In this document: in pieces, positions 16,136 through 25,073 of the stretch
How positions within the stretch are numbered: position 1 is the stretch's first letter
How the letters are laid out: every line of letters starts with the position of its first letter
Origin: Campylobacterales bacterium
Lineage (GTDB): Bacteria > Campylobacterota > Campylobacteria > Campylobacterales > Sulfurimonadaceae
Assembly (NCBI GenBank): GCA_014859655.1
Contig: JACUTT010000019.1
Location: 1-42,755, forward strand
Length of the DNA: 42,755 nt
Reading direction: 5' to 3'
The notes under the pieces: generated by a model
Database searches by the model: none
Told to the model about the DNA's origin: nothing
Seen by the model: only the letters and a program-made list of their open reading frames with translations
Position numbers and translations under genes: made by a program

Positions 16136-17179
16136 ATGAATAAGTTAGTCATTTTTGGTATCGTACTTGTACTTGTACTGACACTGGGTACCTACTCGGT
16201 CGTTGGCGAGATGATGGGTGGCGATATCGTTAACATACTGGCACTCGCAGGTGCGGCGGCTATTGCAATTATCACGGTGTTTGTTGTATTAAAATACGTC
16301 AAACAGATGCAAAACGATGTGGCAACAGGTGAGCTTCTTGAAGAAGATTGGGGCGGCATACGCGAACGCAATAATGAACTCCCAACCGGATGGGCGGTCA
16401 CTATGATCCTCATCATGATATGGGGTATGTGGTATATGACCCTGGGCTACCCAGTTCAGTCTTATTCGCAAATCGGCGAGTACAATGAAGATGTTGCGGT
16501 TGCTAATAAAAAAGCGGAAGATAAGTTCGCCACGATGACAGAGACGCAGAAACTTAATATGGGTAGCGGCATCTTTAGTATTCAGTGTGCGCCTTGTCAC
16601 GGTCCTCAGGGCACCGGCCAAGAGAACTATACGACAGGACAGCTTACTGCTGAGGATTTGACCTCACGCAAGATGAGCAAGACCTATGTCGAGAAAGTGA
16701 TCCGCGAAGGCTCAATGCAGCTTGGGTATGAAGACGGAATGCCACCTTTTATGCTCTCAGACGATGCTGATATCGCTGCTGTTTCAGCCTATGTCAGTGC
16801 GGGCTTTAAAGACGCAGAAGGTTCGAGTACGGGTAGAGACCTTTTTGCATCCGCATGTTCCTCATGCCACGGGGCACCGCTTGAAGCGGGTGTCAAAGGC
16901 TACAAGAGCTACGGCGAGAAGCCGGATTCTGACGCAACAGGTGTAGAGGGTTACTCTGAAATGTGTGAAGGCGAAGACTGTATCGGAAGAGGTATGTCGG
17001 GCGTTGCTCCAAGTCTAAAAGCCTACAACTCCTGTCTGGTAGAGAAGCTTCTTCGAAACGGAATGAAAAAAGGCGAGATCGGTGTCATGCCAGCCTTTAA
17101 AGAGTTGTTGACGCCTGCTCAAGCCGAAGCGCTGGGTCTTTTTGTTCAGCACGGCACAGCTACAGAAATTACAGAGTAG
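16136..17179 (+). CDS. ccoP: cbb3-type cytochrome c oxidase subunit III
   Basis: CcoP is the diheme cytochrome c that receives electrons from soluble cytochrome c or the bc1 complex. Two N-terminal hydrophobic segments (about residues 5-25 and 30-52) precede an N-terminal FixP domain with a further helix (WAVTMILIMIWGMWYMTLG). Two heme sites follow: CAPCH near residue 151 and CSSCH near 240. Between the second heme and the C-terminus is an insert with two cysteines (MCEGEDC) that may form a disulfide. Length is 347 residues. The ATG is immediately after the ccoQ stop, with an AGGGAG ribosome binding site inside ccoQ. Confidence 0.97.
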   Translation: MNKLVIFGIVLVLVLTLGTYSVVGEMMGGDIVNILALAGAAAIAIITVFVVLKYVKQMQNDVATGELLEEDWGGIRERNNELPTGWAVTMILIMIWGMWYMTLGYPVQSYSQIGEYNEDVAVANKKAEDKFATMTETQKLNMGSGIFSIQCAPCHGPQGTGQENYTTGQLTAEDLTSRKMSKTYVEKVIREGSMQLGYEDGMPPFMLSDDADIAAVSAYVSAGFKDAEGSSTGRDLFASACSSCHGAPLEAGVKGYKSYGEKPDSDATGVEGYSEMCEGEDCIGRGMSGVAPSLKAYNSCLVEKLLRNGMKKGEIGVMPAFKELLTPAQAEALGLFVQHGTATEITE

Positions 17180-17188
17180 GGGGAAGAT

Positions 17189-17404
17189 ATGGAACACAGA
17201 AGTATTTTTGCACTAAACGGTATCACAGGTATGTTGATCGCAACGGTCTTGCTCCTTGCCGTTGAGGGGACCCTTGTATTCTTGGCGATAGGTGCGCAAC
17301 ACAGCGAAGCTCAGGAGTACTACTACATCGAAGATGCTAAGAGCATTAAGATGATCAGTACAGAAAATGCCTCTCATATGAAGCTGCTGAAGGACAAACA
17401 ATGA
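17189..17404 (+). CDS. DUF4006 family small membrane protein
   Basis: The 71-residue protein begins with a short NALNG-like stretch (FALNGITGMLIATVLLLAVEG) and one membrane helix (about residues 12-34). It ends in a polar tail containing YYYIEDAKSIKMIS. It matches DUF4006, found in Campylobacterota just after ccoP. An assembly or stability role for the cbb3 oxidase is likely from position only. Its stop overlaps the start of a 31-codon gene (ATGA). Confidence 0.8.
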   Translation: MEHRSIFALNGITGMLIATVLLLAVEGTLVFLAIGAQHSEAQEYYYIEDAKSIKMISTENASHMKLLKDKQ

Positions 17405-17496
17405 AATTAGATGTCATTATTACTGTAGGTCTTCTTCTTATGGCCGCCTATACCCTATATGCAGTGACCATCGGTGGTCACCTCTTTGTCGGTTAA
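17401..17496 (+). CDS. 31-aa single-helix membrane microprotein in the cco operon
   Basis: ATG at 17401 overlaps the DUF4006 stop in an ATGA. The frame encodes 31 residues: MKLDVII, then a hydrophobic run through about residue 25 (TVGLLLMAAYTLYAVTI), ending GGHLFVG before TAA. It resembles the tiny single-span subunits that stabilise terminal oxidases (the CydX or CcoS/CcoH type), but no family was recognised. The tight coupling to DUF4006 and a position before two further cbb3-related genes support a real gene. Too short for routine gene calling. Confidence 0.65.
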   Translation: MKLDVIITVGLLLMAAYTLYAVTIGGHLFVG

Positions 17497-17506
17497 GGTG
17501 CTCTTT

Positions 17507-18142
17507 GTGAAGACCTTGCGAGGGCTTTTGGCCCTCACGCTCTTGTTTACACTCTCTTTGCAGGCTGATTTTATTGTCGTCGACGAAGTGGTGAAAATCG
17601 AGGCATTTAACGAGCAAGTTGAACCGATGGGAAAAGAGCTCTCACAAAAGACAGGGATCAATCTCTACATGAGCCTTATCAAAGAACTTGAGAACAAGCA
17701 AAGCATAGTGGAGTACCAAAAGAGCTTGATGGCCTCGCTGAAACAGCCCGCCGTTTTGCTCAGCTTTGTCGAGAGTGACAAACAGGTACAGATCTATGCC
17801 GAAGACAAATCTCTGTATGAGACCTTTGATAAAGATCAGATCATGGATCCACTGGCGATATGGCCCTTTTTTAACGGGGCGATCATCCCGATACTGGGTG
17901 CGAAAATAAAAGATATGCCGGCAAACGAAAAGTATGCAGCGGCGATGTTTAACGGCTACGCAGAGATCTCAGAGCAGATTGCCGCTTCTAAGGGTGTTGT
18001 CCTGGAAACGGCAGTCGGCAATACCAACAAAAACATCTACAAACTGGTGATCTCTCTTCTCTTCTTTGTCTCGGCATTTACCGTGATAAAATTGATCTAC
18101 GACTACAAAAAAAGAAAGCGGGAAAAGAATGAATCTCTCTAG
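17507..18142 (+). CDS. Exported, membrane-anchored protein of the cco operon, unknown function
   Basis: The protein of 211 residues has an N-terminal signal peptide (KTLRGLLALTLLFTLSLQADF) and a soluble region of about 150 residues. Near the C-terminus is a membrane helix (LVISLLFFVSAFTVIKLIY) with a basic cytoplasmic end (KKRKREK). The soluble part resembles a small TPM-like fold only loosely, and I do not assign a family. GTG at 17507 is chosen because AAGG at 17495-17498 is eight bases away and it gives a clean signal peptide; the frame is open back to 17474. Its 3' end overlaps the FixH-like gene by 14 bases. A role in oxidase assembly is suggested by location only. Confidence 0.65.
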   Translation: MKTLRGLLALTLLFTLSLQADFIVVDEVVKIEAFNEQVEPMGKELSQKTGINLYMSLIKELENKQSIVEYQKSLMASLKQPAVLLSFVESDKQVQIYAEDKSLYETFDKDQIMDPLAIWPFFNGAIIPILGAKIKDMPANEKYAAAMFNGYAEISEQIAASKGVVLETAVGNTNKNIYKLVISLLFFVSAFTVIKLIYDYKKRKREKNESL

Positions 18143-18686
18143 CGGAAAACAGTGGCCTATCGGTGTTTCGGCAGCCATCATCTTTATCGTTATCGCTTGT
18201 GCGGCGACGATCTATGTGGCACTTCTTCAGCCTGTTCAAGAAGATGCGGACCTTATGCGCGACTACCATAGTCTCGATGCCAATGTCAACGAACTGATTG
18301 CCGCGAAGATAGCTTTTGACAAGAAGTACAGACTCAGCTATATCGGTGATGGGGTCTCGCAAGTGGGAAGCCGTCTGGCTTACCGCATTGAAGACAATGA
18401 AGGCCGTGCGGTAAATAGCGCCGATATAAAGCTTATTATCACCCGTCCGATACGCCTAAATGACAATATGGACCTCGCTGCGCCGCGTATCGAAGAGGGT
18501 AACTACTATTTTGATGACGTGAAGGTGCCGCATGCGGGACGCTGGAACATTTTGGCCAGGGTCTGTGTCGAGCAGGAGTGCCGCCATATGAACCTCCAGT
18601 CCGACACCATGCAAGAAAATGTTTTCGAATACGGTCTGGATAAACCGATGCGAAATGCCAAAGCAAATGCAGGACGCTCGCTATAG
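18129..18686 (+). CDS. FixH-like protein
   Basis: This 185-residue protein has a short cytoplasmic start, one membrane helix (about residues 9-33, WPIGVSAAIIFIVIACAATIYVAL) and a periplasmic beta-rich domain. That is the FixH layout, including the YHSLDANVNEL segment after the helix and the terminal HAGRWNILARV-type strand. FixH/CcoH proteins help assemble the cbb3 oxidase together with the copper transporter CcoI. Two cysteines in CVEQEC may bind copper or form a disulfide. It overlaps the upstream gene by 14 bases and is the last clear gene of the cco operon. Confidence 0.75.
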   Translation: MNLSSGKQWPIGVSAAIIFIVIACAATIYVALLQPVQEDADLMRDYHSLDANVNELIAAKIAFDKKYRLSYIGDGVSQVGSRLAYRIEDNEGRAVNSADIKLIITRPIRLNDNMDLAAPRIEEGNYYFDDVKVPHAGRWNILARVCVEQECRHMNLQSDTMQENVFEYGLDKPMRNAKANAGRSL

Positions 18687-18725
18687 GAGTTCATGCATCA
18701 GTTTTTTAGTCCGCAGGAATAATAT

Positions 18726-21059
18726 ATGACTATTCTCCCCACCTCACGCGCTATCCGTTCACGCCTGCTCAAAGAGCAGGAGCAGGACGGATTTTTACCC
18801 TCATATATCACGATGTCGGAGTTTTTGCAGCGCGCACTCGTCGTCGAGGGCTATGTCCGCGTCGATGAGGATACCCGCACACTTCTGCTTCTAGAGGCCT
18901 CGGATTTCAAGCAGTTTTCCGCTCTTCAGATCGAGCGTAATTTCTTTACCTTCACCCAAAACTCCTCCTATATCTTCCGTTTTTTTGAAGAGCTCAGCGG
19001 CGAACTACTCGAGATCAATGCCCTTGATATGGCAGATACCTACGGGGACTACGAAGAGCATATTGAGATACTCAAAGAGCTCTATGCGCGTTATGAGAAG
19101 CTCTGCGAAGAGAAAAAGATACTTGATCCCATATTTCTGAGTAAGAAGTACAGACTGAACGAAGCCTATGTCCGCTCTGCGCAGGAGATAGAACTCTATG
19201 TTGAGGGGTATTTGACCAACTTCGAGTTGAAGATACTTACAGAGTGCGCGCAGATCGTTCCGCTGCGGCTTCACTTTTACGCCAACCGTTTCAACACGAA
19301 GATGCAGGAGAAGCTAAAAGCCCTCTCTGTCGCCGTTGTGAGCGACAAAAACCAGACGATAAACCTGAGTAGACTTACTATCGAGACCGTGAGTGCCCTG
19401 AAGAAAGAGTACGAGATAAGCTGTGAGAGTTTTTCACAAAGAGTGCTGCAGGTCGCCTTCATTAAGCAGAAGGTCTACGAGTTCACCCAAAAAGGGATAA
19501 AGGCGGAAAACATTGCCGTGATCTTGCCTGATGAGAGCTTTGCTCAGCATCTTCGCCGCTTTGATACCAAATGCAATTTCAACTTCGCGATGGGAGAGAG
19601 CCTTGTTTCATCGACCTTTGTCCATGCCCTCAACGCCGTCACAGAGTATCTTGACACGCCGAGCGTGCAGAACAGAAGCCGCATCAACCGCATCGGTGCA
19701 GAACTTGTCGAGGCCTTTGCAGGCGTCTACAAGGCGGACGTGGACGGACTTGATTTTCGCTCCCTTCTTCAGCCCTTTATGGAAAAAGAGAAGAACAAAG
19801 CAGTACTCAAGATCATCGACGAGGAGCTTTTCTATTTTGATAAGTTGCTGGGAATACTACAGGGAAGCTCTTTCAAATCGGCCCTTCATCTTTTCATCAA
19901 CCGACTTAAAAACCGCAGTACAGACGATGTACGCGGTGGAAAGGTCACCGTGATGGGAGTTTTGGAGACGCGTATGGTGGCCTTTGAAGGGGTCATTGTC
20001 GTGGATTTCAACGAAGGCACGGTGCCGCGAAAAAGCGAAAAAGATCTCTTCTTGAACTCCTCAACACGCATAGCGGCGGGACTCCCAGGTGCGCAGGAGA
20101 GAGAGGCGCTGCAGAAACTCTACTATAGCAGCCTCTTTATGCGCGCTCGCCATGTGGCCATTTCCTATGTCGACTCGGCCGAGAGCCTGCCGTCGCGCTT
20201 TTTGACGCAGCTTGGCATTGCGACGACTTCTGTGTATGAGGAGGAGCAGTGGGCCGGCATCCTTTTCGAGCAGACAGCGCGCGAAAAGCTGCATGAGCAG
20301 AAGATAGAGTGTGCCTATGACTTTACCGAGCACGCGCTCTCCGCCACGGGCCTGAAAAGTTTTCTCACCTGCAAACGCAGGTTCTATCACCGCTATATCG
20401 ACGGACTGCAGGAGCATCAGATCGAAAAAGATCTACCCCAGGAGCATGAGATAGGAACGGCCCTGCACGAGGCACTGAAAAAGGTCTACGAAGAGAAGAG
20501 CCGCTATAGCAACGCACAGGAGCTAACAAAAGCAATTTCAGCTGCTTTGAAAGAGAGTGCGGCGGACACGGTGCTTGACCGCTACCTGCAAAAGATCTGG
20601 ATACAGCGGCTGGAACCCTTTGTTGCCTCCGAGATAGAACGCTTCAAAGAAGCGGAGGTGCTCTCTTGTGAAAAGAGGCTCTCTGCCGAGGTCTGCGGCA
20701 TCCGTCTAAGCGGACAGATCGACCGCATAGACCGCACGCTCGAAGGGCTTGAGGTGCTCGACTATAAAAGCGGAAACTACCCCATTTATACCGCGCGTAC
20801 GGTTGATAAAGCGACTGACTTTCAGCTGGAGTTCTACTACCTGCTGGCGAAAAACGAGGGAGAGGTAAAGGCCTGCGGCTATTACGACCTCAAAAATGGA
20901 AAGATCATCCCTGAGGAGCTGCTGGAGAAAAAACTTGAGCTTCTTTACGAACATCTGCACGGGCTTCGCGAGACAAAGTTCTTTGATTTTGAAAAAACAG
21001 ACGAGATCAAAGAGTGCCGTTTCTGCCCCTACACCCACCTCTGCGGAAGGGAATTATAA
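18726..21059 (+). CDS. addB: AddB-like PD-(D/E)XK nuclease subunit
   Basis: This 777-residue protein is the AddB partner of the AddAB helicase-nuclease, which processes double-strand ends for recombination. It starts TILPTSRAIRSRLL. The N-terminal two thirds have an inactivated helicase-like fold. The C-terminal third carries a RecB-type nuclease: LSATGLKSFLTCKRRFYHRYI, the EIGTALHEALKK strand and the catalytic LEVLDYKSGNYP. The iron-sulfur cysteines appear as CKRRF upstream and CRFCPYTHLC at the end, as in AddB. It is shorter than Firmicute AddB but usual for Campylobacterota. Its stop overlaps a short frame of doubtful meaning, and addA follows after about 160 bases. Confidence 0.88.
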   Translation: MTILPTSRAIRSRLLKEQEQDGFLPSYITMSEFLQRALVVEGYVRVDEDTRTLLLLEASDFKQFSALQIERNFFTFTQNSSYIFRFFEELSGELLEINALDMADTYGDYEEHIEILKELYARYEKLCEEKKILDPIFLSKKYRLNEAYVRSAQEIELYVEGYLTNFELKILTECAQIVPLRLHFYANRFNTKMQEKLKALSVAVVSDKNQTINLSRLTIETVSALKKEYEISCESFSQRVLQVAFIKQKVYEFTQKGIKAENIAVILPDESFAQHLRRFDTKCNFNFAMGESLVSSTFVHALNAVTEYLDTPSVQNRSRINRIGAELVEAFAGVYKADVDGLDFRSLLQPFMEKEKNKAVLKIIDEELFYFDKLLGILQGSSFKSALHLFINRLKNRSTDDVRGGKVTVMGVLETRMVAFEGVIVVDFNEGTVPRKSEKDLFLNSSTRIAAGLPGAQEREALQKLYYSSLFMRARHVAISYVDSAESLPSRFLTQLGIATTSVYEEEQWAGILFEQTAREKLHEQKIECAYDFTEHALSATGLKSFLTCKRRFYHRYIDGLQEHQIEKDLPQEHEIGTALHEALKKVYEEKSRYSNAQELTKAISAALKESAADTVLDRYLQKIWIQRLEPFVASEIERFKEAEVLSCEKRLSAEVCGIRLSGQIDRIDRTLEGLEVLDYKSGNYPIYTARTVDKATDFQLEFYYLLAKNEGEVKACGYYDLKNGKIIPEELLEKKLELLYEHLHGLRETKFFDFEKTDEIKECRFCPYTHLCGREL

Positions 21060-21221
21060 TGTCAAATAGAAATATAGTGCGGTTTGACTGCACGTGGGCC
21101 TCATGCCAAATGAAACTAAGCGTTAGCGTAGAGAAGGGGAGCTTTACTGAAGAAACTTTCTGCATTAGCAGAAACGCTTTCGCTAGTTTTGCTCGCCGTA
21201 GCGTTAAGCCGAAGGCCTAAG
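21060..21221 (+). other. Hairpin-rich spacer between addB and addA
   Basis: Inside an otherwise tight operon this 162-base spacer has a perfect hairpin tttctgc-atta-gcagaaa (21157-21174) and two related motifs, aagcgttagcgta and tagcgttaagc. A 53-codon frame from an ATG at 21059 (overlapping the addB stop) crosses it but has no recognisable protein features. It may be an inserted repeat or a regulatory segment. Confidence 0.4.
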
Positions 21222-23927
21222 ATGTTCATTGATTTTCATGCCTATGAGGCGAGTGCGGGAAGCGGCAAAACCTTTTCTCTGGTCGTACGCTATTTGAGCC
21301 TGCTTTTTAGCGGGGAAAAAGCGGAGAAGATCCTGGCTCTGACCTTCACCAATAAGGCCGCCAACGAGATGCACGAGCGCATTCTTAACACCCTTGTCGA
21401 CCTTGAAAACAAGAGAGAACTTGCCGAGATAGCGAAGGTGCTCGAGTGTTCGAGAGAGGAGATCTTAAGCCAGCGCGATGCGGTCCTAGGTGCGCTTTTG
21501 AATGCGGACACGAAGGTGATGACCCTGGACAAGTTCTTTGCCCGGATACTGCGCAAGTTCTCTCTTCATGCGGGTTTGATGCCCAACTTCTCCACCTTTG
21601 AGTCCCAGCACGAACTCAAGGTGATGGCACGGTTTTTAAACCTGGTGGATGTGCAGGGAAAAGAGGAGGCGCTGATAAAGCTCTCCCTTCTGGCCTCCAA
21701 GCGCCTTGCTGACATCTTTTCACTCTTTGACGAGCTCTATGCGAAAAAGAAGGAGATGGCCCACCTGAGCTATAGCGCGCAGGCTTTTCTCCCTTATGAG
21801 CAGAGCGTTATGAAAAGCTTCCAAGAGCTACAAAGTCTGCTCTTTGCCACACAGATCGGACCGCGCGGCAGGGCAACTATGGAGCTTGAGAGCATCGATG
21901 AACTTCTGGAAAAATCATGGATAGAAAAAGAGAGCCTGGAATATTGGGACTATAAAAAATATTTTATTCCGCGCATGGACGAGCTGCTTAGTGAGATAAA
22001 AGAGGGTCTGAGAGCCTATATGCAGGCCAAAGAGCAGCATCTTCTGGGCGAACTCTTTTCGCTTCTGGACACCTATATCGAGGCGAAGATGCGCGTGGCA
22101 AAGGAGGATGACGAGCTGAGCTTCGATGACATCACCTACCTGGTCTTCTATCTTCTTAAAGAACGCATCGACAGCGAGTTCTTGTACTTCAGGCTTGACG
22201 CGAAGATCAACCATCTGCTTCTGGACGAGTTTCAGGACACCTCCGTCATCCAGTTTGAGATCCTGCGTCCCATCATCGAAGAGATGATCTCAGGCAAGGG
22301 GAGCAAGGAGCGAAGCAGTCTCTTCCTCGTCGGTGACGTGAAGCAGTCGATCTACCGTTTCAGAGGCGGTAAAAAAGAGCTTTTTTACGCCGTGACGGAC
22401 CATTTCGATGTCAAGGTCGACCAGCTTCTCACCAACTACCGCAGCGAAAAAGAAGTCGTCGAGTTCGTCAACGAGGTCTTCAGCGGCAAGATCAAAGGCT
22501 ATCTTCCCCAAGAGGTCAAAGCAGGTGCTATAGGCGGTCATGTCGAGGTCGTTATGGACGAGGAGGTGCTCTTACGGATGGTTTCTGTCGTCAAAGAGCT
22601 GCTTGAAAATGGCGCGGACATGAACCAGATAGCGGTACTGACGGCGACCAACGCCGACGGTGCCAAGGTCGAGGAGATCTTGAAGGGCGAAAATATCGAG
22701 GTCGTGACAGAGACAACCTCCAAGCTGATCAACCAGAAAAACATACGCGCCCTGATCGAGTATCTCAAATACAGCTACTTCAACCAGAAAATCTACGCGC
22801 GGAACTTTTTTTCGTTGATCGGACAGAAGCCGGGCAGGCTATCTGCCTGCGATACGAGCAGCAAAGATCTCAGCAGCGCGCTTAAAAAAGTCATCATGAA
22901 GTACAGGCTCTATGACGGGGATATGAATATCTTCAGTTTCTTGGACAAGCTCAGCCGCTACAAGGACATCGAGGCCTTTTTGTTCGAGTATGAGCGTCTC
23001 GACGCCAGCGCGGCACAAAAAGAGCTGAGCGGGGTGCGGGTATTGACGGTGCACAAATCCAAGGGGCTCGAGTATGAACATGTCATCGTGCTTGACCGCC
23101 TTGGAAAGGGGAGTGCTGACACGAGTCCCATCATCTACGAGTATGAGGGGATTAATCTACACCGGATCTACCTGCGGATGACCAAGCGCGCGAGCCTGGA
23201 TGCGGAGTATGCGCAGGCGATAGAAAAAGAGAAACAGCTGAGCAAAGAGGACGAACTCAACGCCCTCTACGTCGCCTTTACCCGCGCAAAAGAGAGCCTC
23301 TTTGTCATCCACAAGTCTAAGGATTCGAAGTTTGAAGCGCTGGGGTTGAGTCCTTCGGTGCGCGGAAAGGCAGCGCTTTATACCAGGCCGGTAATGCCAC
23401 AGATACAAAGCCGGCCGATCTCCTATAGCGACATCTACTACGGTACGCAAAGCGACCTGCTCAGCCAGGCCAAAGAGGAGACGCAAGAGCACAAGGCAAT
23501 CCAGTTCGGTGTGGCGATGCACTACACGCTAGAGATGATGGCAGAGTTTACGCCCAGTTCTCTTCAGGCCGCTCTGTACACGTCAAAGAACCGTTTTGGC
23601 GCCCTGCTGAGCGAGGAGGAGTTTGGCTCGATAGAAAAGCGTATCCATGCCATGCTTCATGACGAGAAATTTGTGCAGCTCATAGAGGGAAAAGTATACA
23701 AAGAGAAGGCGATCTCTTTTCAAAAGGAGCTGCGCTACATCGACCTGCTGGTCGAAAAAGAGCAGGAGTGGATAGTCATCGACTACAAATCGGCAATGAC
23801 ATACACGCAGTCGCATCTAAAACAGGTGAGTTTTTATAAAAAAGCGATTTCATCGATCACGTCGCAAAAGGTGAGGGGATACATCTGCTATCTGCTCGAA
23901 GAGGGGCTCACGCTCGTTGAAGTATGA
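21222..23927 (+). CDS. addA: AddA-like UvrD/Rep-type helicase-nuclease
   Basis: This 901-residue protein is a superfamily 1 helicase with a C-terminal RecB-type nuclease, the partner of the upstream AddB. Motifs in order: Q/Walker A at residues 9-17 (EASAGSGKT), motif Ia (ALTFTNKAANEM), Walker B LLLDEFQDTS, motif III VGDVKQSIYRFRGG, motif IV LLTNYRSEKEVV, motif V LTVHKSKGLEYEHVIVLD and motif VI ALYVAFTRAKE. The nuclease motif is EWIVIDYKSAM near residue 860. ATG 21222 is chosen because AAGG lies about six bases upstream and the conserved EASAGSGKT follows at once; the frame is open to 21189. Confidence 0.92.
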   Translation: MFIDFHAYEASAGSGKTFSLVVRYLSLLFSGEKAEKILALTFTNKAANEMHERILNTLVDLENKRELAEIAKVLECSREEILSQRDAVLGALLNADTKVMTLDKFFARILRKFSLHAGLMPNFSTFESQHELKVMARFLNLVDVQGKEEALIKLSLLASKRLADIFSLFDELYAKKKEMAHLSYSAQAFLPYEQSVMKSFQELQSLLFATQIGPRGRATMELESIDELLEKSWIEKESLEYWDYKKYFIPRMDELLSEIKEGLRAYMQAKEQHLLGELFSLLDTYIEAKMRVAKEDDELSFDDITYLVFYLLKERIDSEFLYFRLDAKINHLLLDEFQDTSVIQFEILRPIIEEMISGKGSKERSSLFLVGDVKQSIYRFRGGKKELFYAVTDHFDVKVDQLLTNYRSEKEVVEFVNEVFSGKIKGYLPQEVKAGAIGGHVEVVMDEEVLLRMVSVVKELLENGADMNQIAVLTATNADGAKVEEILKGENIEVVTETTSKLINQKNIRALIEYLKYSYFNQKIYARNFFSLIGQKPGRLSACDTSSKDLSSALKKVIMKYRLYDGDMNIFSFLDKLSRYKDIEAFLFEYERLDASAAQKELSGVRVLTVHKSKGLEYEHVIVLDRLGKGSADTSPIIYEYEGINLHRIYLRMTKRASLDAEYAQAIEKEKQLSKEDELNALYVAFTRAKESLFVIHKSKDSKFEALGLSPSVRGKAALYTRPVMPQIQSRPISYSDIYYGTQSDLLSQAKEETQEHKAIQFGVAMHYTLEMMAEFTPSSLQAALYTSKNRFGALLSEEEFGSIEKRIHAMLHDEKFVQLIEGKVYKEKAISFQKELRYIDLLVEKEQEWIVIDYKSAMTYTQSHLKQVSFYKKAISSITSQKVRGYICYLLEEGLTLVEV

Positions 23928-24053
23928 AGCCAGAAGTAAAAGCTTATGCGTATCTTAATTTAAGCTACAAATCAGCTTATAACTGTATACTTTCGCCACT
24001 AATTAAGAGAGCGGATATCTGCTTTCCATTATAAAACTCACTAAGGACATAGG

Positions 24054-24476
24054 ATGAAATTTACTAAAATTGCATCTCCTGAGCAGATCGAACAGAAGTG
24101 GATTCTTGTCGATGCTGAAGGAAAAACTTTCGGTCGTCTTATCACAGAAGTAGCAACAAGTCTTCGTGGTAAAAACAAGCCGTATTATACGCCAAACATA
24201 GACTGTGGTGATTATGTTGTCATCATCAATGCTTCTAAAGCTAAGTTTAACGGTGCGGGAAAAATTGCTAACAAAGAGTATTTCTCACACTCAGGCTACT
24301 TCGGTAGTACAAAAAGCGTTAAAATGACAGAACTTCTTGGCAACAACCCTGAAAAACTGTTCAAACTTGCAACCCGCGGTATGCTTCCAAAAACAAAGCT
24401 TGGCCGTGCAATGCTTAAAAAATTAAAAGTATATGCAGGTGCAGAGCACCCTCACTCTGCACAGCTTTCTAAGTAA
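24054..24476 (+). CDS. rplM: 50S ribosomal protein L13
   Basis: The 140-residue protein has the L13 signature: an N-terminal WILVDAEGKTFGRLITEVA, the central KPYYTPNIDCGDYVVIINA, and MLPKTKLGRAMLKKLKVYAGAEHPH near the C-terminus. It binds 23S rRNA early in large-subunit assembly. It is the first gene of the conserved rplM-rpsI operon. A TATACT-like -10 lies near 23988, and GGACATAGG precedes the ATG. Confidence 0.98.
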   Translation: MKFTKIASPEQIEQKWILVDAEGKTFGRLITEVATSLRGKNKPYYTPNIDCGDYVVIINASKAKFNGAGKIANKEYFSHSGYFGSTKSVKMTELLGNNPEKLFKLATRGMLPKTKLGRAMLKKLKVYAGAEHPHSAQLSK

Positions 24477-24485
24477 GGATAGAAA

Positions 24486-24875
24486 ATGGCAAAAACTTAT
24501 GCAACTGGTAGACGTAAATCGTCTGTCGCTAAAGTATGGTTAACTCCAGGTTCTGGAAAAATCACGATCAATGGTCTTTCTATTGATGCATGGCTAGGTG
24601 GACTTGAAGCGAAGAAACTTCGTGTAATGCAACCCCTTAACCTAACAAAACAAGCGGAGTCTGTAGACATCGTTGCCCAAACTCTTGGCGGCGGTTTCTC
24701 AGGACAAGCGGACGCACTACGCCACGGGATCTCTCGTGCGCTGGTAAAGTACGATGAAAGCTTCCGTGCTATTCTTAAGCCTGAGGGCATGATGACACGT
24801 GACTCACGTGTTGTTGAACGTAAGAAGCCAGGTAAGCGTAAAGCTCGTCGTTCTCGTCAGTTCTCTAAGCGTTAA
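24486..24875 (+). CDS. rpsI: 30S ribosomal protein S9
   Basis: The 129-residue basic protein begins [21 protein letters not shown] and ends with the family tail [17 protein letters not shown], which reaches the P-site tRNA. It lies nine bases after rplM with AAGGATAGAAA before the ATG and is followed by an intrinsic terminator. Confidence 0.98.
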   Translation: MAKTYATGRRKSSVAKVWLTPGSGKITINGLSIDAWLGGLEAKKLRVMQPLNLTKQAESVDIVAQTLGGGFSGQADALRHGISRALVKYDESFRAILKPEGMMTRDSRVVERKKPGKRKARRSRQFSKR

Positions 24876-24888
24876 TCGTTTTACTTTC

Positions 24889-24926
24889 AAAGATGCACTC
24901 GCATCTTTGGATTTCTTCTTCTTTTT
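24889..24926 (+). terminator. Intrinsic terminator of rplM-rpsI
   Basis: A perfect 8-bp stem aaagatgc-actc-gcatcttt (24889-24908) lies 13 bases after the rpsI stop and is followed by a T-rich tract (ttcttcttcttttt) at about 24912-24926. Confidence 0.75.
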
Positions 24927-25073
24927 CCCAACCCATCTTTTTTATGTGCTAAATTTTATATTTTGTTCAATTATATTGAATGTATCTGTTACTCGTTTAT
25001 GCGATATACTTACTCATGTAAATGCGCAATCTCTTAATAGAAGAGTAAAAACAGACCAGAAACAGGAGTGAAG

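Noticed and set aside
21059-21220. 53-codon ORF between addB and addA as a gene
   Set aside because: It overlaps the addB stop in a plausible way but the peptide has no recognisable features and the DNA is dominated by inverted repeats; reported as a spacer instead.
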